Assembly: GCA_003223065.1 (NCBI GenBank)
Contig: QHXU01000161.1
Coordinates: 8,041 to 23,910, forward strand
DNA from: Acidobacteriota bacterium
Lineage (GTDB): Bacteria; Acidobacteriota; Terriglobia; Bryobacterales; Bryobacteraceae
Length of the DNA: 15,870 nucleotides
Direction of reading: 5' to 3'
Of this stretch, positions 6,169 to 13,334 are shown piece after piece. Numbering within the stretch: position 1 is the stretch's first letter; each line of letters begins with the position of its first letter. Made by a program: the position numbers and the translations under genes. The notes beneath the pieces are model-generated. The model searched no databases and had not been told where the DNA came from. It saw only the letters and a program-made list of their open reading frames with translations.

Positions 6169-7694
6169 CCACTTCCTGCCACCTGCCGGCGGGACCGCAG
6201 GTCTCTCCCTGTCATCTCTTTCGGCTGTGCCACGCCCATCATCCCCAGCACGGTGGGTGCGATATCCTGAAGCGCGCCTCCGGAGCGAAGGGGAAGACGC
6301 TCTTCGTCGATTACCAGAAACGGGACGGGATTCGTCGTGTGGTACGTATGCGGACCCTTGGTCACAGGGTCGATCATCATCTCGGCGTTGCCGTGGTCGG
6401 CGGTGATGATCCAGCGGCCGCCGGTACGCCGCAGGGCGTCGTGAATCCGTCCCAGGCATGCATCCACGGTTTCCACGGCGCGCACAGTCGGCTCGATCTT
6501 GCCGGAATGCCCCACCATGTCGGCGTTAGCGAAGTTCATCACGATCACATCGAAGCTGCGTTTCGCGATCGCCCCGGCGACCACTTCGGTGACACCCTCA
6601 GCGCTCATCTCAGGCTTTAGATCGTACGTTGCAACTTTTGGCGACGGCACGAGTTCCCGCTCCTCACCCGGATACGGCTTCTCGTTTCCGCCATTGAAGA
6701 AGTAGGTGACGTGCGCATACTTCTCGGTCTCCGCTACCCGCAGATTCTTCCAGTTCATCTCCGCCATGACGTTTGCAAGGATATTGTCGGGATGCTCCCT
6801 CGGAAGCACGAACGGAATGGTAAAGGTCTTATCGTACTGTGTCATGGTAGTGAAGTGGAGCTTTAAAGGAGCCTCCGTAAGCGCTTGCGTCATTTGGCGG
6901 CCGCGATCGGCTCGGAAATTGAAAAAGATGCAGGCGTCTTCGGGGCGGATGCGGCCCAGGGGTTCTTGCCGCGCGTCGACGATGGTAACAGGCTCGATGA
7001 ACTCATCGGTTATGCCGCGCTCGTAGGACCGCTTTACCGCGGCCACCGGATCGGTGTGTTTCTCGCCAGCTCCCTCGACCATCGCGGCTTTGGCACGCTC
7101 GATGCGATCCCAACGCTTGTCGCGGTCCATGGCATAGTAGCGGCCGGCCACGGTCGCGATCCGTCCGACACCGATCCGCCTCATCTCACGCTGCAACGCC
7201 TCGAGGAACTGCGCACCGCTCTCGGGCGGGGTGTCGCGGCCGTCCATGAAACAATGAACGCACACATCGCTCACGTGCTCGCGCCGGGCCATCTCGAGCA
7301 AGGCGGAGAGATGCGTGTTGATGGAGTGGACGCCGCCGTCGCTCACCAGGCCCATGAGGTGCAGGCGGCGTGTACGAGCGTGCCGCATCGCATCGAGCAG
7401 CACGGGATTCGAGAAAAGTTCGCCCGACGCGATCATCTGGTCAATGCGAGTTACGTCCATGTAGATGACGCGGCCCGCACCGATGTTCAGATGCCCGACC
7501 TCGCTATTGCCCATCTGCCCTTCGGGCAAACCCACGTATGGCCCGGACGTGTGCACCAGCGTATTAGGATATTCGCGCAGCAGGCTATCGTAGTTGGGCT
7601 TCCGCGCGGCGGCGATGGCATTGCCCTCCGCGCCACTGGCCGGCGAATAACCCCAGCCGTCGAGGATAGTCAAAACGAGGGGCCGCCCTTTCAT
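6165..7694 (-). CDS. gpmI: 2,3-bisphosphoglycerate-independent phosphoglycerate mutase
   Basis: A 509-residue cytoplasmic iPGM that interconverts 3- and 2-phosphoglycerate, using Mn2+ and a phosphoserine intermediate. LTILDGWGYS near the N-terminus supplies the first metal-binding Asp. MGNSEVGHLNIGAGR holds the nucleophilic Ser64 (from this start). FMDGRDTPP, FNFRADRGRQ, NFANADMVGHSGK and TADHGNAEMM carry the remaining metal and substrate residues. Length and motif order are complete for the family. The start is ATG 7692-7694, which overlaps the enolase stop as ATGA with AAGG about 10 bases upstream; a TTG two codons earlier (7700) is less likely. It sits directly behind eno, so the two consecutive glycolytic steps are probably one transcript with coupled translation. 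Confidence 0.97.
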   Translation of the reverse strand: MKGRPLVLTILDGWGYSPASGAEGNAIAAARKPNYDSLLREYPNTLVHTSGPYVGLPEGQMGNSEVGHLNIGAGRVIYMDVTRIDQMIASGELFSNPVLLDAMRHARTRRLHLMGLVSDGGVHSINTHLSALLEMARREHVSDVCVHCFMDGRDTPPESGAQFLEALQREMRRIGVGRIATVAGRYYAMDRDKRWDRIERAKAAMVEGAGEKHTDPVAAVKRSYERGITDEFIEPVTIVDARQEPLGRIRPEDACIFFNFRADRGRQMTQALTEAPLKLHFTTMTQYDKTFTIPFVLPREHPDNILANVMAEMNWKNLRVAETEKYAHVTYFFNGGNEKPYPGEERELVPSPKVATYDLKPEMSAEGVTEVVAGAIAKRSFDVIVMNFANADMVGHSGKIEPTVRAVETVDACLGRIHDALRRTGGRWIITADHGNAEMMIDPVTKGPHTYHTTNPVPFLVIDEERLPLRSGGALQDIAPTVLGMMGVAQPKEMTGRDLRSRRQVAGSG

Positions 7695-8995
7695 TGACAA
7701 ACTGCCTTGCGGCTTTGTTTGAAGGCCTCACGGCCGGCGAAGCGGGCTCCCGTGCCGAGTTCCTCTTCGATGCGAAGAAGCTGGTTGTACTTGGCGATGC
7801 GATCCGTGCGGCTGGCCGAGCCCGTTTTGATTTGGCCCGCTCCGGTGGCGACGGCCAAGTCCGCGATAAAGGCATCCTCTGTCTCGCCCGACCGGTGCGA
7901 AATGACGCAGGTGTAGCCGGCGCCGGCCGCCATCTTGATGGCGTCGAGCGTCTCGGTGAGCGTTCCGATTTGATTTACCTTGATGAGAATCGAGTTGGCG
8001 ATGCCCTTCGCGATGCCCTCGGAGAGCCGCGTGGTGTTGGTGACGAACAAGTCATCGCCCACCAGCTGGATCTTTTGACCGAGCGAGCCGGTCAGCATTC
8101 TCCAACCTTCCCAGTCGTCTTCCGCCATACCGTCCTCGAGGGAGACGATGGGATACTGGCGCACCCAGTTGGCCCAGAACTCAACCATCTCGGCGGGCGC
8201 CCGCTCGCTCCTGTCGGATTTCTTGAAGACGTACTTTTGCTTCTTCTGATCGTAGAATTCGCTTGCGGCAGGATCGAGCGCGATGCCGATCTGCTCTCCG
8301 GGCCGGTAGCCGGCCTGCGTGATCGCCTCCATCACTACCTCGAGGGCCTCCTCGTTCGACTTGAGGTTCGGGGCGAAGCCGCCCTCATCGCCGACCGCGG
8401 TCGAGTAGCCGCGTTTTTTCAGCACGCTCTTGAGCGTGTGGAACACCTCGACGCCCCAGCGCAGGGCTTCACTGAATTTCGGGGCGGCATAGGGCACGAT
8501 CATGAATTCCTGCGGATCAACGGAATTGTCGGCGTGGGCGCCGCCGTTGAGGATATTCAACATCGGCACGGGCAGCAGGCAAGCTGCGACGCCCCCGAGG
8601 TAGCGATAGAGCGGCGCTTGCGCGGAAGCAGCCGCGGCCCGGGCCACCGCCATGGAGACGGCGAGAATGGCGTTGGCTCCGATGCGCCCTTTATTAGGCG
8701 TGCCATCGAGCGCGATCATATGGCTATCGATCGCGGCCTGCCGCTGGGCGTCAATGCCGGTCAGCGCCGGCGCGAGATATTCGCCTATATTTTTTGCGGC
8801 GGTGCAGGTTCCCTTTCCGAGATAACGGGATTTATCCCCGTCGCGCAGCTCAACGGCTTCATGCTCTCCCGTGGACGCGCCAGAGGGCACGGCCGCACGG
8901 CCCATGCTGCCGTCGGCCAAGTGCACGTCAGCTTCCACGGTTGGGTTGCCGCGGCTATCCAAGATCTCTCTTCCGCATATACTTGTGATTTCCAT
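7691..8995 (-). CDS. eno: Enolase
   Basis: A 434-residue enolase that converts 2-phosphoglycerate to phosphoenolpyruvate. The start MEITSICGREILDSRGNPTV matches the family N-terminus, so ATG 8993-8995 is preferred; AGAAG lies 5 bases upstream. The open frame continues to 9055, but that extension is not enolase-like. Catalytic residues are present: Glu204 in GDEGGFAPN (202-210), Lys339 in LIKVNQIGTLTET, and metal ligands Asp241 (LDPAASEFYD), Glu287 (SLEDGM) and Asp314 (GDDLFVTN). SHRSGETED (366-374) and IKTGSASRTDR (389-399) close the active site. The gene diverges from rpsA and is followed by gpmI with an ATGA overlap. Its leader holds two inverted repeats, annotated separately. Confidence 0.98.
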   Translation of the reverse strand: MEITSICGREILDSRGNPTVEADVHLADGSMGRAAVPSGASTGEHEAVELRDGDKSRYLGKGTCTAAKNIGEYLAPALTGIDAQRQAAIDSHMIALDGTPNKGRIGANAILAVSMAVARAAAASAQAPLYRYLGGVAACLLPVPMLNILNGGAHADNSVDPQEFMIVPYAAPKFSEALRWGVEVFHTLKSVLKKRGYSTAVGDEGGFAPNLKSNEEALEVVMEAITQAGYRPGEQIGIALDPAASEFYDQKKQKYVFKKSDRSERAPAEMVEFWANWVRQYPIVSLEDGMAEDDWEGWRMLTGSLGQKIQLVGDDLFVTNTTRLSEGIAKGIANSILIKVNQIGTLTETLDAIKMAAGAGYTCVISHRSGETEDAFIADLAVATGAGQIKTGSASRTDRIAKYNQLLRIEEELGTGARFAGREAFKQSRKAVCQ

Positions 8996-9013
8996 AAGAA
9001 CTTCTAGCTTAAC

Positions 9014-9035
9014 AAGGCGGGCCCGGGTCCGCCTT
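9014..9035. promoter_or_regulatory. 22-bp imperfect palindrome in the enolase leader
   Basis: AAGGCGG, a base, CCCGGG, a base, CCGCCTT: the element is symmetric apart from one mismatched pair (9021/9028). It lies 19-40 bases upstream of the eno ATG. In RNA of the plus strand the mismatch would be a G-U wobble. It could be a dimeric repressor site or a leader hairpin. There is no T-tract suggesting a terminator. Confidence 0.5.
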
Positions 9036-9052
9036 CCGGTACCGATAACCGG
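9036..9052. promoter_or_regulatory. Second dyad (CCGGT-N7-ACCGG) between eno and rpsA
   Basis: CCGGT and ACCGG arms, separated by 7 bases, directly abut the 22-bp palindrome. The element lies 41-57 bases upstream of the eno start and 14 bases before the rpsA -35 hexamer. It may be an operator for one or both divergent genes, but no regulator is identified. Confidence 0.4.
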
Positions 9053-9065
9053 CAATTAAGCCAAG

Positions 9066-9094
9066 TTGACAAGGCCGACTGGGTCCGCTATAGT
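9066..9094 (+). promoter_or_regulatory. Near-consensus sigma-70 promoter for rpsA
   Basis: TTGACA at 9066-9071 is a perfect -35, followed by an exact 17-base spacer and TATAGT at 9089-9094, one base off the ideal -10. Transcription should begin near 9101, giving a leader of about 36 bases before the rpsA ATG. Such strength fits a ribosomal protein gene and probably also serves the following ihfB-like and HIT genes. Confidence 0.8.
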
Positions 9095-9136
9095 TCTAAC
9101 GTACTGACATTTCAACCATTTGTCGGGGATTAGTTA

Positions 9137-10879
9137 ATGGCCAGCAAGGCGGATGAACGGGATATCGAAGTCAACTTCCCTGGGGAAGAGGACTACGAGC
9201 ATCTCATCCAAGATTACAGTCACCTCGCTCCTCCTTCCGAAGGGGAGTTACTGCAGGGCCATATCGTTAAGGTTACTCCACTCGAGGTCATCGTCGATTT
9301 CGGCTACAAGATGGAAGGTCTTGTTCCGATCGAGCAGTTGCGGCAGCCCGACGGCACGATAACGGTCAAGCCCGGCGACACGATCGATGTGATGGTGGAC
9401 CGGCATGCGCCGCAGCCGGAAGGCTACGTGCTGTTGTCCTACTCGAAAGCGAGCCGGCTGAGGGTGTGGGATACGCTCGAGCGCGCGATGCGCGAACAGC
9501 TCCTGGTTTCCGGCCGCGTGATGCAGCGCACCAAGGGCGGGCTGATGGTGGACGTCGGCGTACCTGCCTTCATGCCGGGTTCGCAAGTCGACATCCGGCC
9601 AATTCACGACCTCGATCAATTCATCGGCCAGGATATTCCGGTCAAGGTTTTGAAGATCAACCGCCGGCGCGGAAACGTGGTGGTGTCGCGCAAAATGGCC
9701 GTGGAAGAAGAGCTGCAGGCGCGCAAGCTTTCGGCGCTGGAGCACCTGTTTGAAGGCGCGGTGGTCACCGGGGTGGTGAAAAACCTCACCGAATATGGCG
9801 CGTTCGTTGATCTGGGCGGCATCGATGGACTGTTGCACGTGAGCGACATGTCGCACGGACGCGTGAACCATCCCTCCGAGGTGGTGCATGCCGGCGACGA
9901 AATCACCGTCAAAGTGTTGAAGTTCGACCGGGAGAAGGAGCGAATCTCGCTGGGGCTGCGCCAATTGACGCCGGACCCGTGGGTGACGCTGCCGGAGCGG
10001 TGCCCGCCGGGCAGCCGGGTGATCGGGCGCGTGATGAGCATCACCGATTACGGCGCTTTTGTCGAGATCGAGCCGGGGGTGGAAGGTCTGATCCACATTT
10101 CCGAGATGACCTGGAGCCGGCGTATGAAACATCCGAGCAAAGTGGTCAAGGTCGGCGACCAGGTTGAGGCCGTGGTGCTCGAAGTGAAATCGCGGGACCG
10201 CCGGGTCTCGCTGGGTATCAAGCAACTGGAACCCGATCCGTGGACCACGGTGGCGGAGCGCTACAGCATCGGCTCGGTAGTTGAGGGGCGAGTGCGGAAG
10301 CTCACCGATTTCGGCGCATTCCTCGAGATCGAAGAAGGCGTCGACGGCCTGGTGCACGTCTCGGACCTTTCGTGGACGAAGCACGTTAAGCATCCATCGG
10401 AGGTGTTAAAGAAGGGACAGATGATGCAGGCGGTGATCCTGAACATCGACGCTCCCAATCGCCGGTTGTCGCTTGGCATCAAGCAGCTTCAGCCGGATTC
10501 GTGGGAGAGTTTTTTCCGGACTCACGAAATCGGGGACCTGGTACGGGGACGCGTTTGCCGCGCCGCTGCGTTCGGCGTGTTTGTCGAGTTGGCGCCGGGC
10601 GTGGAGGCGCTATGCCACAAGTCCGAGATCCCGGCCATGCCGGAGCGGCCGCCGCTTGAACGAGGCGGCTCGGGTGATTCGCCTCTGCCGATCGGCGATG
10701 AGTACGATTTCAAGATCATCAAGATGAGTGAAGCGGAGAAGAAAATCGGGTTGAGTCTCCGCGCCGTGGCCGAGGACGAAGAACGCACGCGCCTGGAAGA
10801 TTATCAGCGCCAGGCTGCGGCGGCGACCTTGACCCTCGAAGAAGTCATGAATTTACGAGGAAAAGGGGAAAGCCGATAA
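9137..10879 (+). CDS. rpsA: 30S ribosomal protein S1
   Basis: A 580-residue protein with six S1 (OB-fold) repeats, the layout of full-length bacterial S1, which holds mRNA on the 30S subunit. Repeats run at about 36-104, 121-187, 206-274, 293-361, 379-447 and 465-541. Repeats 3-5 are the most canonical (for example NLTEYGAFVDLGGIDGLLHV, SITDYGAFVEIEPGVEGLIH, KLTDFGAFLEIEEGVDGLVH). Repeats 1 and 2 are divergent, as is usual for the ribosome-docking end. Repeat 6 is degenerate (CRAAAFGVFVELAPGVEALC) and has a Pro/Gly-rich insertion near 502-520. The ATG at 9137 follows a GGGG-containing leader, and a strong promoter lies at 9066-9094. The rpsA-then-ihfB order is the same as in enterobacteria, which supports the naming. 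Confidence 0.96.
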   Translation: MASKADERDIEVNFPGEEDYEHLIQDYSHLAPPSEGELLQGHIVKVTPLEVIVDFGYKMEGLVPIEQLRQPDGTITVKPGDTIDVMVDRHAPQPEGYVLLSYSKASRLRVWDTLERAMREQLLVSGRVMQRTKGGLMVDVGVPAFMPGSQVDIRPIHDLDQFIGQDIPVKVLKINRRRGNVVVSRKMAVEEELQARKLSALEHLFEGAVVTGVVKNLTEYGAFVDLGGIDGLLHVSDMSHGRVNHPSEVVHAGDEITVKVLKFDREKERISLGLRQLTPDPWVTLPERCPPGSRVIGRVMSITDYGAFVEIEPGVEGLIHISEMTWSRRMKHPSKVVKVGDQVEAVVLEVKSRDRRVSLGIKQLEPDPWTTVAERYSIGSVVEGRVRKLTDFGAFLEIEEGVDGLVHVSDLSWTKHVKHPSEVLKKGQMMQAVILNIDAPNRRLSLGIKQLQPDSWESFFRTHEIGDLVRGRVCRAAAFGVFVELAPGVEALCHKSEIPAMPERPPLERGGSGDSPLPIGDEYDFKIIKMSEAEKKIGLSLRAVAEDEERTRLEDYQRQAAAATLTLEEVMNLRGKGESR

Positions 10880-10880
10880 C

Positions 10881-11207
10881 ATGACCAAGGCGGAATTGAT
10901 CGAGGAAGTCTCCCGAGTTGTGGAGATGACGCGCAAGGATTCCGAGGTAATTGTCGAGGCGATCTTCGACAGCGTCGTCCGCGCTTTGCGTGGCGGGGAT
11001 AAAATCGAGATCCGCGGTTTCGGCAGCTTCCGCACCCGCCAGCGGCAACCTCGCGTGGGACGCAATCCGAAGACGGGAGCCCGCGTAGAAGTTCCCGCCA
11101 AGCGCATCCCGTATTTCAAGCCGAGCAAGGAACTGAAAGACCTGGTCAATAACGATTCCACCGCGGCCGCCAACGGCGCGATGCCGCCTGAAGGCGCAAG
11201 CACGTAA
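10881..11207 (+). CDS. ihfB: HU/IHF-family nucleoid protein, IHF-beta-like
   Basis: A 108-residue DNA-bending protein of the HU/IHF family. MTKAELIEEVSR opens the dimerisation helices, IEIRGFGSFRTRQR (43-56) is the conserved beta segment, and GRNPKTGARVEVPAKR (60-75) is the DNA-embracing arm with the intercalating proline. YFKPSKELKD follows, then a short polar tail of about 15 residues beyond the usual end. The N-terminus and arm resemble IHF-beta more than HU, and it follows rpsA as ihfB does in E. coli. Many phyla carry homodimeric versions, so strict IHF function is not assured. One base separates it from the rpsA stop, and AGGGGA lies upstream of its ATG inside the rpsA end. Confidence 0.93.
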   Translation: MTKAELIEEVSRVVEMTRKDSEVIVEAIFDSVVRALRGGDKIEIRGFGSFRTRQRQPRVGRNPKTGARVEVPAKRIPYFKPSKELKDLVNNDSTAAANGAMPPEGAST

Positions 11208-11210
11208 CGC

Positions 11211-11696
11211 ATGGATCAGTTGTGGAGTCCGTGGAGATACCGGTATGTCTCCTCGGATCCTCCAACCGAGTGTCTTTTCTGCACCAAGGCCGCCGAGAGC
11301 AATGACGAGAAGAACTACGTGGTGCTGCGCGCGGAGCGGAATTTTATTCTCCTGAATCTGTATCCGTACACGAGCGGCCATCTGATGATCGCTCCTTATG
11401 CTCATGTGGCGACGCTGGAGGATGCCGACGCGGCCGCGCTGGAGGAGATGATGCGGCTGGCCCAGCAGGCCGAAGCCGCCCTGCGGCAGGTGTACCGGCC
11501 GAGCGGCATGAACCTGGGGATGAACATCGGACAGAGCGCAGGAGCAGGAGTCGCGGGGCATATCCACATGCACATGCTGACACGCTGGAGGGGCGACGTG
11601 AATTTTATGACGACTGTCGCCGAGACGCGCGTGCTTCCCGAGGACCTGGAGACAACGTACGCGAAGCTCTCGGCGGCGCTAAAAAGATCCCGCTGA
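11211..11696 (+). CDS. HIT-family hydrolase (Ap4A phosphorylase/hydrolase-like)
   Basis: A 161-residue histidine-triad protein. The HIT motif HIHMHML (117-123) carries the nucleophilic histidine of the triad. N-terminal MDQLWSPWRYRYV and CLFC (21-24, a likely zinc pair) are typical of the branch annotated as AP-4-A phosphorylase in mycobacteria and other phyla. FILLNLYPYTSGHLMIAPYAH (45-65) is the first conserved HIT region. Members cleave dinucleoside polyphosphates or nucleotide conjugates; the substrate cannot be fixed here. Its ATG is 3 bases after the ihfB-like stop, so it is the last gene of the rpsA run. No good terminator follows. Confidence 0.93.
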   Translation: MDQLWSPWRYRYVSSDPPTECLFCTKAAESNDEKNYVVLRAERNFILLNLYPYTSGHLMIAPYAHVATLEDADAAALEEMMRLAQQAEAALRQVYRPSGMNLGMNIGQSAGAGVAGHIHMHMLTRWRGDVNFMTTVAETRVLPEDLETTYAKLSAALKRSR

Positions 11697-11703
11697 CGCT
11701 TCC

Positions 11704-11817
11704 ACCGGGCAATTCAACGCATCAGGTCCTGTCACCGCTAGTACCGGGAAACTTTCGGGCGCGACGGGCAACATCTCCTTTTCCGGTGTAGTGAACCTAA
11801 CATTTTCACCGAGGAAT
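11704..11817 (+). pseudogene. Possible 3' remnant of a beta-strand-rich exported protein
   Basis: The stretch between the HIT gene and the permease end reads, in frame 1, as a Gly/Ser/Thr-rich alternating pattern (ASTGKLSGATGNISFSGVV, then NLTF). Such a run looks like the C-terminal beta-strands of a secreted beta-sandwich protein rather than random intergenic sequence. No start codon with a ribosome site precedes it. The frame then continues through the permease antisense, so any gene would be truncated. This is an impression from residue pattern only. Confidence 0.3.
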
Positions 11818-13098
11818 TTACCGCAACATCCAGACGCCGATCAGGACGGTGATGACGCTGACCGGCACGCCGGCGCGCGCATATTCCCAGAAGCCGATCC
11901 GGGCGATGTGCCGCGCACGCTCGACCACGATCAGATTCGCGACCGACCCGAGAATCGTGAGATTGCCTGCCAGGGTGGAGGCCATCGCGAGGCGCAGCCA
12001 GCCGAGCATCGGGTCGGCGAGATGCGCCACCAACGGCTTGAATACGAGCACGGCGGGGACGTTGCTCACAATATTGGAGAGGAGCGCGGCGACAGCACTG
12101 AGCACGGCACCGTTATCGAGGTGCGCGCGCTCCGCGAGCCATGCCAGGTCGTCCTGGAGCGAGCTTTTCTCCATGCCGGCCACTACGATGAACAGGCCTC
12201 CGAACAGGACCAGCAGCGACCAATCGACCTGCGCGTAGATCTTCTCCGGTTTCACACGGCGCGTAATCAGCAGCAGCGCTCCGGCGACGATCGCGACCTT
12301 GGCGATGGGCCAACCGGCGAAGAAGAAGACCACCATGCCGAAAGAAACCGCGAGCGACTTGAACAGCAGCGCACGGTTGACGCGCACGGCCCGGCGGGCG
12401 ACATCGACTTTGGCGGCGCCGCGGAATTCAGCGCGATAGAGCAGCGCCAGAACCGCCACGCAAACCACGACGCCGACCGCTGCCACTGGGGCCAACGCGC
12501 GGGCGAAGGTGGTATAGGAGATTCCGGAATAACTTCCGATCAGCATGTTTTGCGGATTTCCGGTAAGCGTGGCGACGCTGCCGATGTTCGAGGCCATGGC
12601 GACTGCGAGCAGATACGGAACAGGGTTGCGGCGCAGCGAGGAGGTGACCTCGGCCACCAGTGGCGCCAGCACCAGGCAAACCGTGTCGTTCACGAAGAAC
12701 GCCGAAAGTAGCGCCGACACGAAGGCCACGGCCGCCAGCATCGTCAACCGGTGATGGGCGTGCTCGACCGCCCACTCGCTCACCACTCCGAAAAAACCCG
12801 AGAGCCGCAGGTTCGCGACTACGATCATCATTCCGAACAGCAGTACGATGGTGTCGAGGTGGATGGCCCGATAGGCTTCATCGAGCGTCAGGACGTTGGT
12901 ACCCACCATGAGGCTGGCGCCGATGATGGCAGCGCCGGTGCGGTCGATGCGGAGGCCGGGCATGCGTCCGAGAGCGAGGACGAGATAAGTGGCGAAGAAG
13001 ATAATAGCGGCGGCCACGTCCTCCAGGATGCCATCCCGAGAAGAGCGCAGGGATGTAAAGTAGGGAGTGTTTCCGCCGGTCCCCAGATCATCGGTCAT
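11818..13098 (-). CDS. SLC13/ArsB-NhaD-type ion transporter (permease)
   Basis: A polytopic membrane protein of 426 residues from ATG 13096-13098 (a GTG three codons earlier at 13107 is possible). About ten hydrophobic segments alternate with short loops. The two inverted halves carry the paired hairpin motifs of the ion-transporter superfamily: FFVNDTVCLVLAPLV (134-148) with SNIGSVATLTGNPQN (170-184), and SNVPAVLVFKPLV (345-357) with GNLTILGSVANLIVVE (378-393). This family includes ArsB, NhaD, CitMHS and SLC13 transporters. GNPQN is common in those annotated as generic anion transporters, so arsenite specificity is not claimed, and no arsR or arsC is nearby. No clear Shine-Dalgarno precedes either start. 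Its upstream region overlaps a gene remnant. Confidence 0.9.
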   Translation of the reverse strand: MTDDLGTGGNTPYFTSLRSSRDGILEDVAAAIIFFATYLVLALGRMPGLRIDRTGAAIIGASLMVGTNVLTLDEAYRAIHLDTIVLLFGMMIVVANLRLSGFFGVVSEWAVEHAHHRLTMLAAVAFVSALLSAFFVNDTVCLVLAPLVAEVTSSLRRNPVPYLLAVAMASNIGSVATLTGNPQNMLIGSYSGISYTTFARALAPVAAVGVVVCVAVLALLYRAEFRGAAKVDVARRAVRVNRALLFKSLAVSFGMVVFFFAGWPIAKVAIVAGALLLITRRVKPEKIYAQVDWSLLVLFGGLFIVVAGMEKSSLQDDLAWLAERAHLDNGAVLSAVAALLSNIVSNVPAVLVFKPLVAHLADPMLGWLRLAMASTLAGNLTILGSVANLIVVERARHIARIGFWEYARAGVPVSVITVLIGVWMLR

Positions 13099-13121
13099 GA
13101 CTGTCACAAAGAACGCTACTT

Positions 13122-13307
13122 GCCGGGAACTTGCGCGTGGCGGACGCCAGCGTGATGCCCAACATTGTCAGCGGCAACACTAACGCCGCGTCGATCATGA
13201 TCGGAGAGAAAGCGGCGGAGATGGCTGCGGCTGACTACGGCGTTCAACTCGCGGAGTTCGTGGGTTCGTTCGAACTTCGATCCAGCCCACCTGACGCTCA
13301 TCCTTGA
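13122..13307 (+). pseudogene. C-terminal remnant of a GMC (glucose-methanol-choline) oxidoreductase
   Basis: In frame 0 of the plus strand the bases from 13122 read AGNLRVADASVMPNIVSGNT followed by NAASIMIGEKAAEM. This is the C-terminal signature of GMC flavoenzymes such as choline or alcohol dehydrogenases, including the SGNTNA region that bears the second active-site residue. The frame is open from 13101 to a TGA at 13305-13307, but the FAD-binding and substrate domains (about 500 residues) are missing. The sequence to its left is the permease gene on the other strand. It is therefore a decayed or truncated copy, not a gene. The last 27 residues do not look GMC-like. Confidence 0.8.
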
Positions 13308-13334
13308 GACCGACAACCGGGCTGATTTCGTTTA

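Noticed and set aside
7694..9007. Plus-strand open frame of 437 codons opposite eno
   Set aside because: Enolase on the minus strand is complete with all catalytic residues. The opposing frame shows no domain and starts from a shadow position.
8996..9071. Minus-strand promoter for eno using TTGTCA (complement of 9067-9072) as -35
   Set aside because: The hexamer is good and overlaps the rpsA -35, but no acceptable -10 is found 16-18 bases downstream (GTTATC at best).
9248..10393. Minus-strand open frame of 381 codons opposite rpsA, rich in His and Asp
   Set aside because: It mirrors the repeated S1 codons, has no recognisable motif, and lies fully inside rpsA.
11791..12711. Long plus-strand open frame (306 codons) rich in Arg, Asp, His and Gln
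   Set aside because: It is antisense to the permease, whose motifs and hydrophobic segments are clear. Its composition is that of a GC-rich shadow frame.
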